64,000 nucleotides of DNA from Pseudotabrizicola sp. GTDB lineage: Bacteria > Pseudomonadota > Alphaproteobacteria > Rhodobacterales > Rhodobacteraceae. The notes under the pieces were generated by a model, which had not been told where the DNA came from, did no database searches, and saw only the letters and a program-made list of their open reading frames with translations. The translations under genes were made by a program, and so were the position numbers. Positions 63,684-64,000 of this stretch are shown here, one piece after another (the stretch's first letter is position 1; each line of letters starts with the position of its first letter). The stretch lies in assembly GCF_030684215.1 (NCBI RefSeq), contig NZ_JAUXOV010000036.1:62001-126000 (forward strand). Direction: 5' to 3'.

Positions 63684-64000
63684 GAAATCCGCGACCGCAA
63701 ATCGCGCAGATGCGCGGGCACATCGCGGGCGCTGATTTCGGCCTCGCGCACCAGCCAGTCAAAATGCCGGGTGAAACTTTCCACCCGCGCGGTGTCGCGG
63801 AACGCCAGATAGTGCCGCCCCAGATACAGCACAGCCAGCAGCGGCCCGAACACCGTGATCGGAGCGGAAAACACCCGGCGCGCGTCAAACAGATAGATCC
63901 GCAGCGCCGGATACAGCGCCTCAGACAATTCTATCAGCCGGTCGATCTGCTCCAGCCGCAGGGCGACGGGAAGGCCGGTGTAATAGCCAGTTGCGGTGGC
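63680..64000 (-). CDS. Partial protein, C-terminal 106 residues
   Basis: The frame is open to the right edge of the window and ends at 63680, so the start lies outside. Visible residues are soluble and helical: YYTGLPVALRLEQIDRLIEL, YPALRIYLFDARRVFSAP, VLYLGRHYLAFRDTARVESF and ISARDVPAHLRDLRSRIS. This may be the ligand-sensing C-terminal half of a regulator, but no DNA-binding domain is seen in the window, so function is left open. The stop overlaps that of the plus-strand lipoprotein gene. Confidence 0.6.
   Translation of the reverse strand, partial: ATATGYYTGLPVALRLEQIDRLIELSEALYPALRIYLFDARRVFSAPITVFGPLLAVLYLGRHYLAFRDTARVESFTRHFDWLVREAEISARDVPAHLRDLRSRIS

Overview
The window looks like chromosomal DNA from a GC-rich alphaproteobacterium of the Rhodobacteraceae (Roseobacter-type). 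The gene content and many small families (DUF2842, DUF2065, MmcB, LdtR-type MarR regulator, SdhE, DUF1178, DUF6324-like) point there. So do the gene orders ribE-hyp-ribBA-ribH-nusB and hflK-hflC-DUF2065, and a tRNA-His that lacks the extra 5' G. I see no prophage, insertion sequence, CRISPR array or plasmid replication gene. This placement comes from reading motifs, not from a database search.

Layout. 0-24 kb is mostly housekeeping: the end of purA, a very long acidic disordered protein, thiamine pyrophosphokinase, an EamA transporter, a small sulfotransferase-like protein, serine ammonia-lyase, GST, rpiA-gor, hflKC-DUF2065, a ferredoxin/FG-GAP pair, a lipoprotein/HD pair, a DegP-type protease, ppiD-trpE, an aminotransferase, fabI-lysE-gpt and pdxH. 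24-31 kb has a double cold-shock-domain gene overlapping a DUF192 gene, tRNA-Pro, a cysteine-free molybdopterin-domain-like protein, selO, aspC, an XRE regulator with sdhE, and an LdtR-like regulator. 31-35.6 kb is a Kdo-linked capsule block (Wza-like exporter, kpsC, kpsS). 35.7-39.1 kb is the riboflavin operon plus nusB. 39-42 kb holds small envelope proteins, a DUF481 outer-membrane protein, a probable 6S RNA on the minus strand, mmcB and tRNA-His.

42.2-44.6 kb is visibly AT-richer and starts directly after tRNA-His. It carries a TPR/glycosyltransferase gene broken by two in-frame stop codons. tex, DUF1178, a Nudix gene, a glutathione peroxidase and a histone-deacetylase-like gene follow.

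50-58.3 kb is a nonulosonic (sialic) acid and Kdo surface-sugar locus: neuB, an RgpF-like gene and an FkbM methyltransferase (AT-richer, lodged between neuB and neuC), neuC, then two tandem GT30/KdtA-family transferases, with neuA and an unassigned glycosyltransferase-like gene converging from the other side downstream of metG. NeuC, NeuB and NeuA together could make a CMP-nonulosonate, and no dedicated sialyltransferase is recognisable. The second, divergent KdtA-like protein and the unassigned gene are therefore the best candidates for the transferase. The window ends with an MFS transporter, an aldo/keto reductase, two lipoproteins and a partial gene.

The items most worth following up are the paired GT30 proteins in the neu locus, the broken glycosyltransferase beside tRNA-His, the probable 6S RNA, the long disordered protein, and a family of hairpin repeats built on GAGTATTT.
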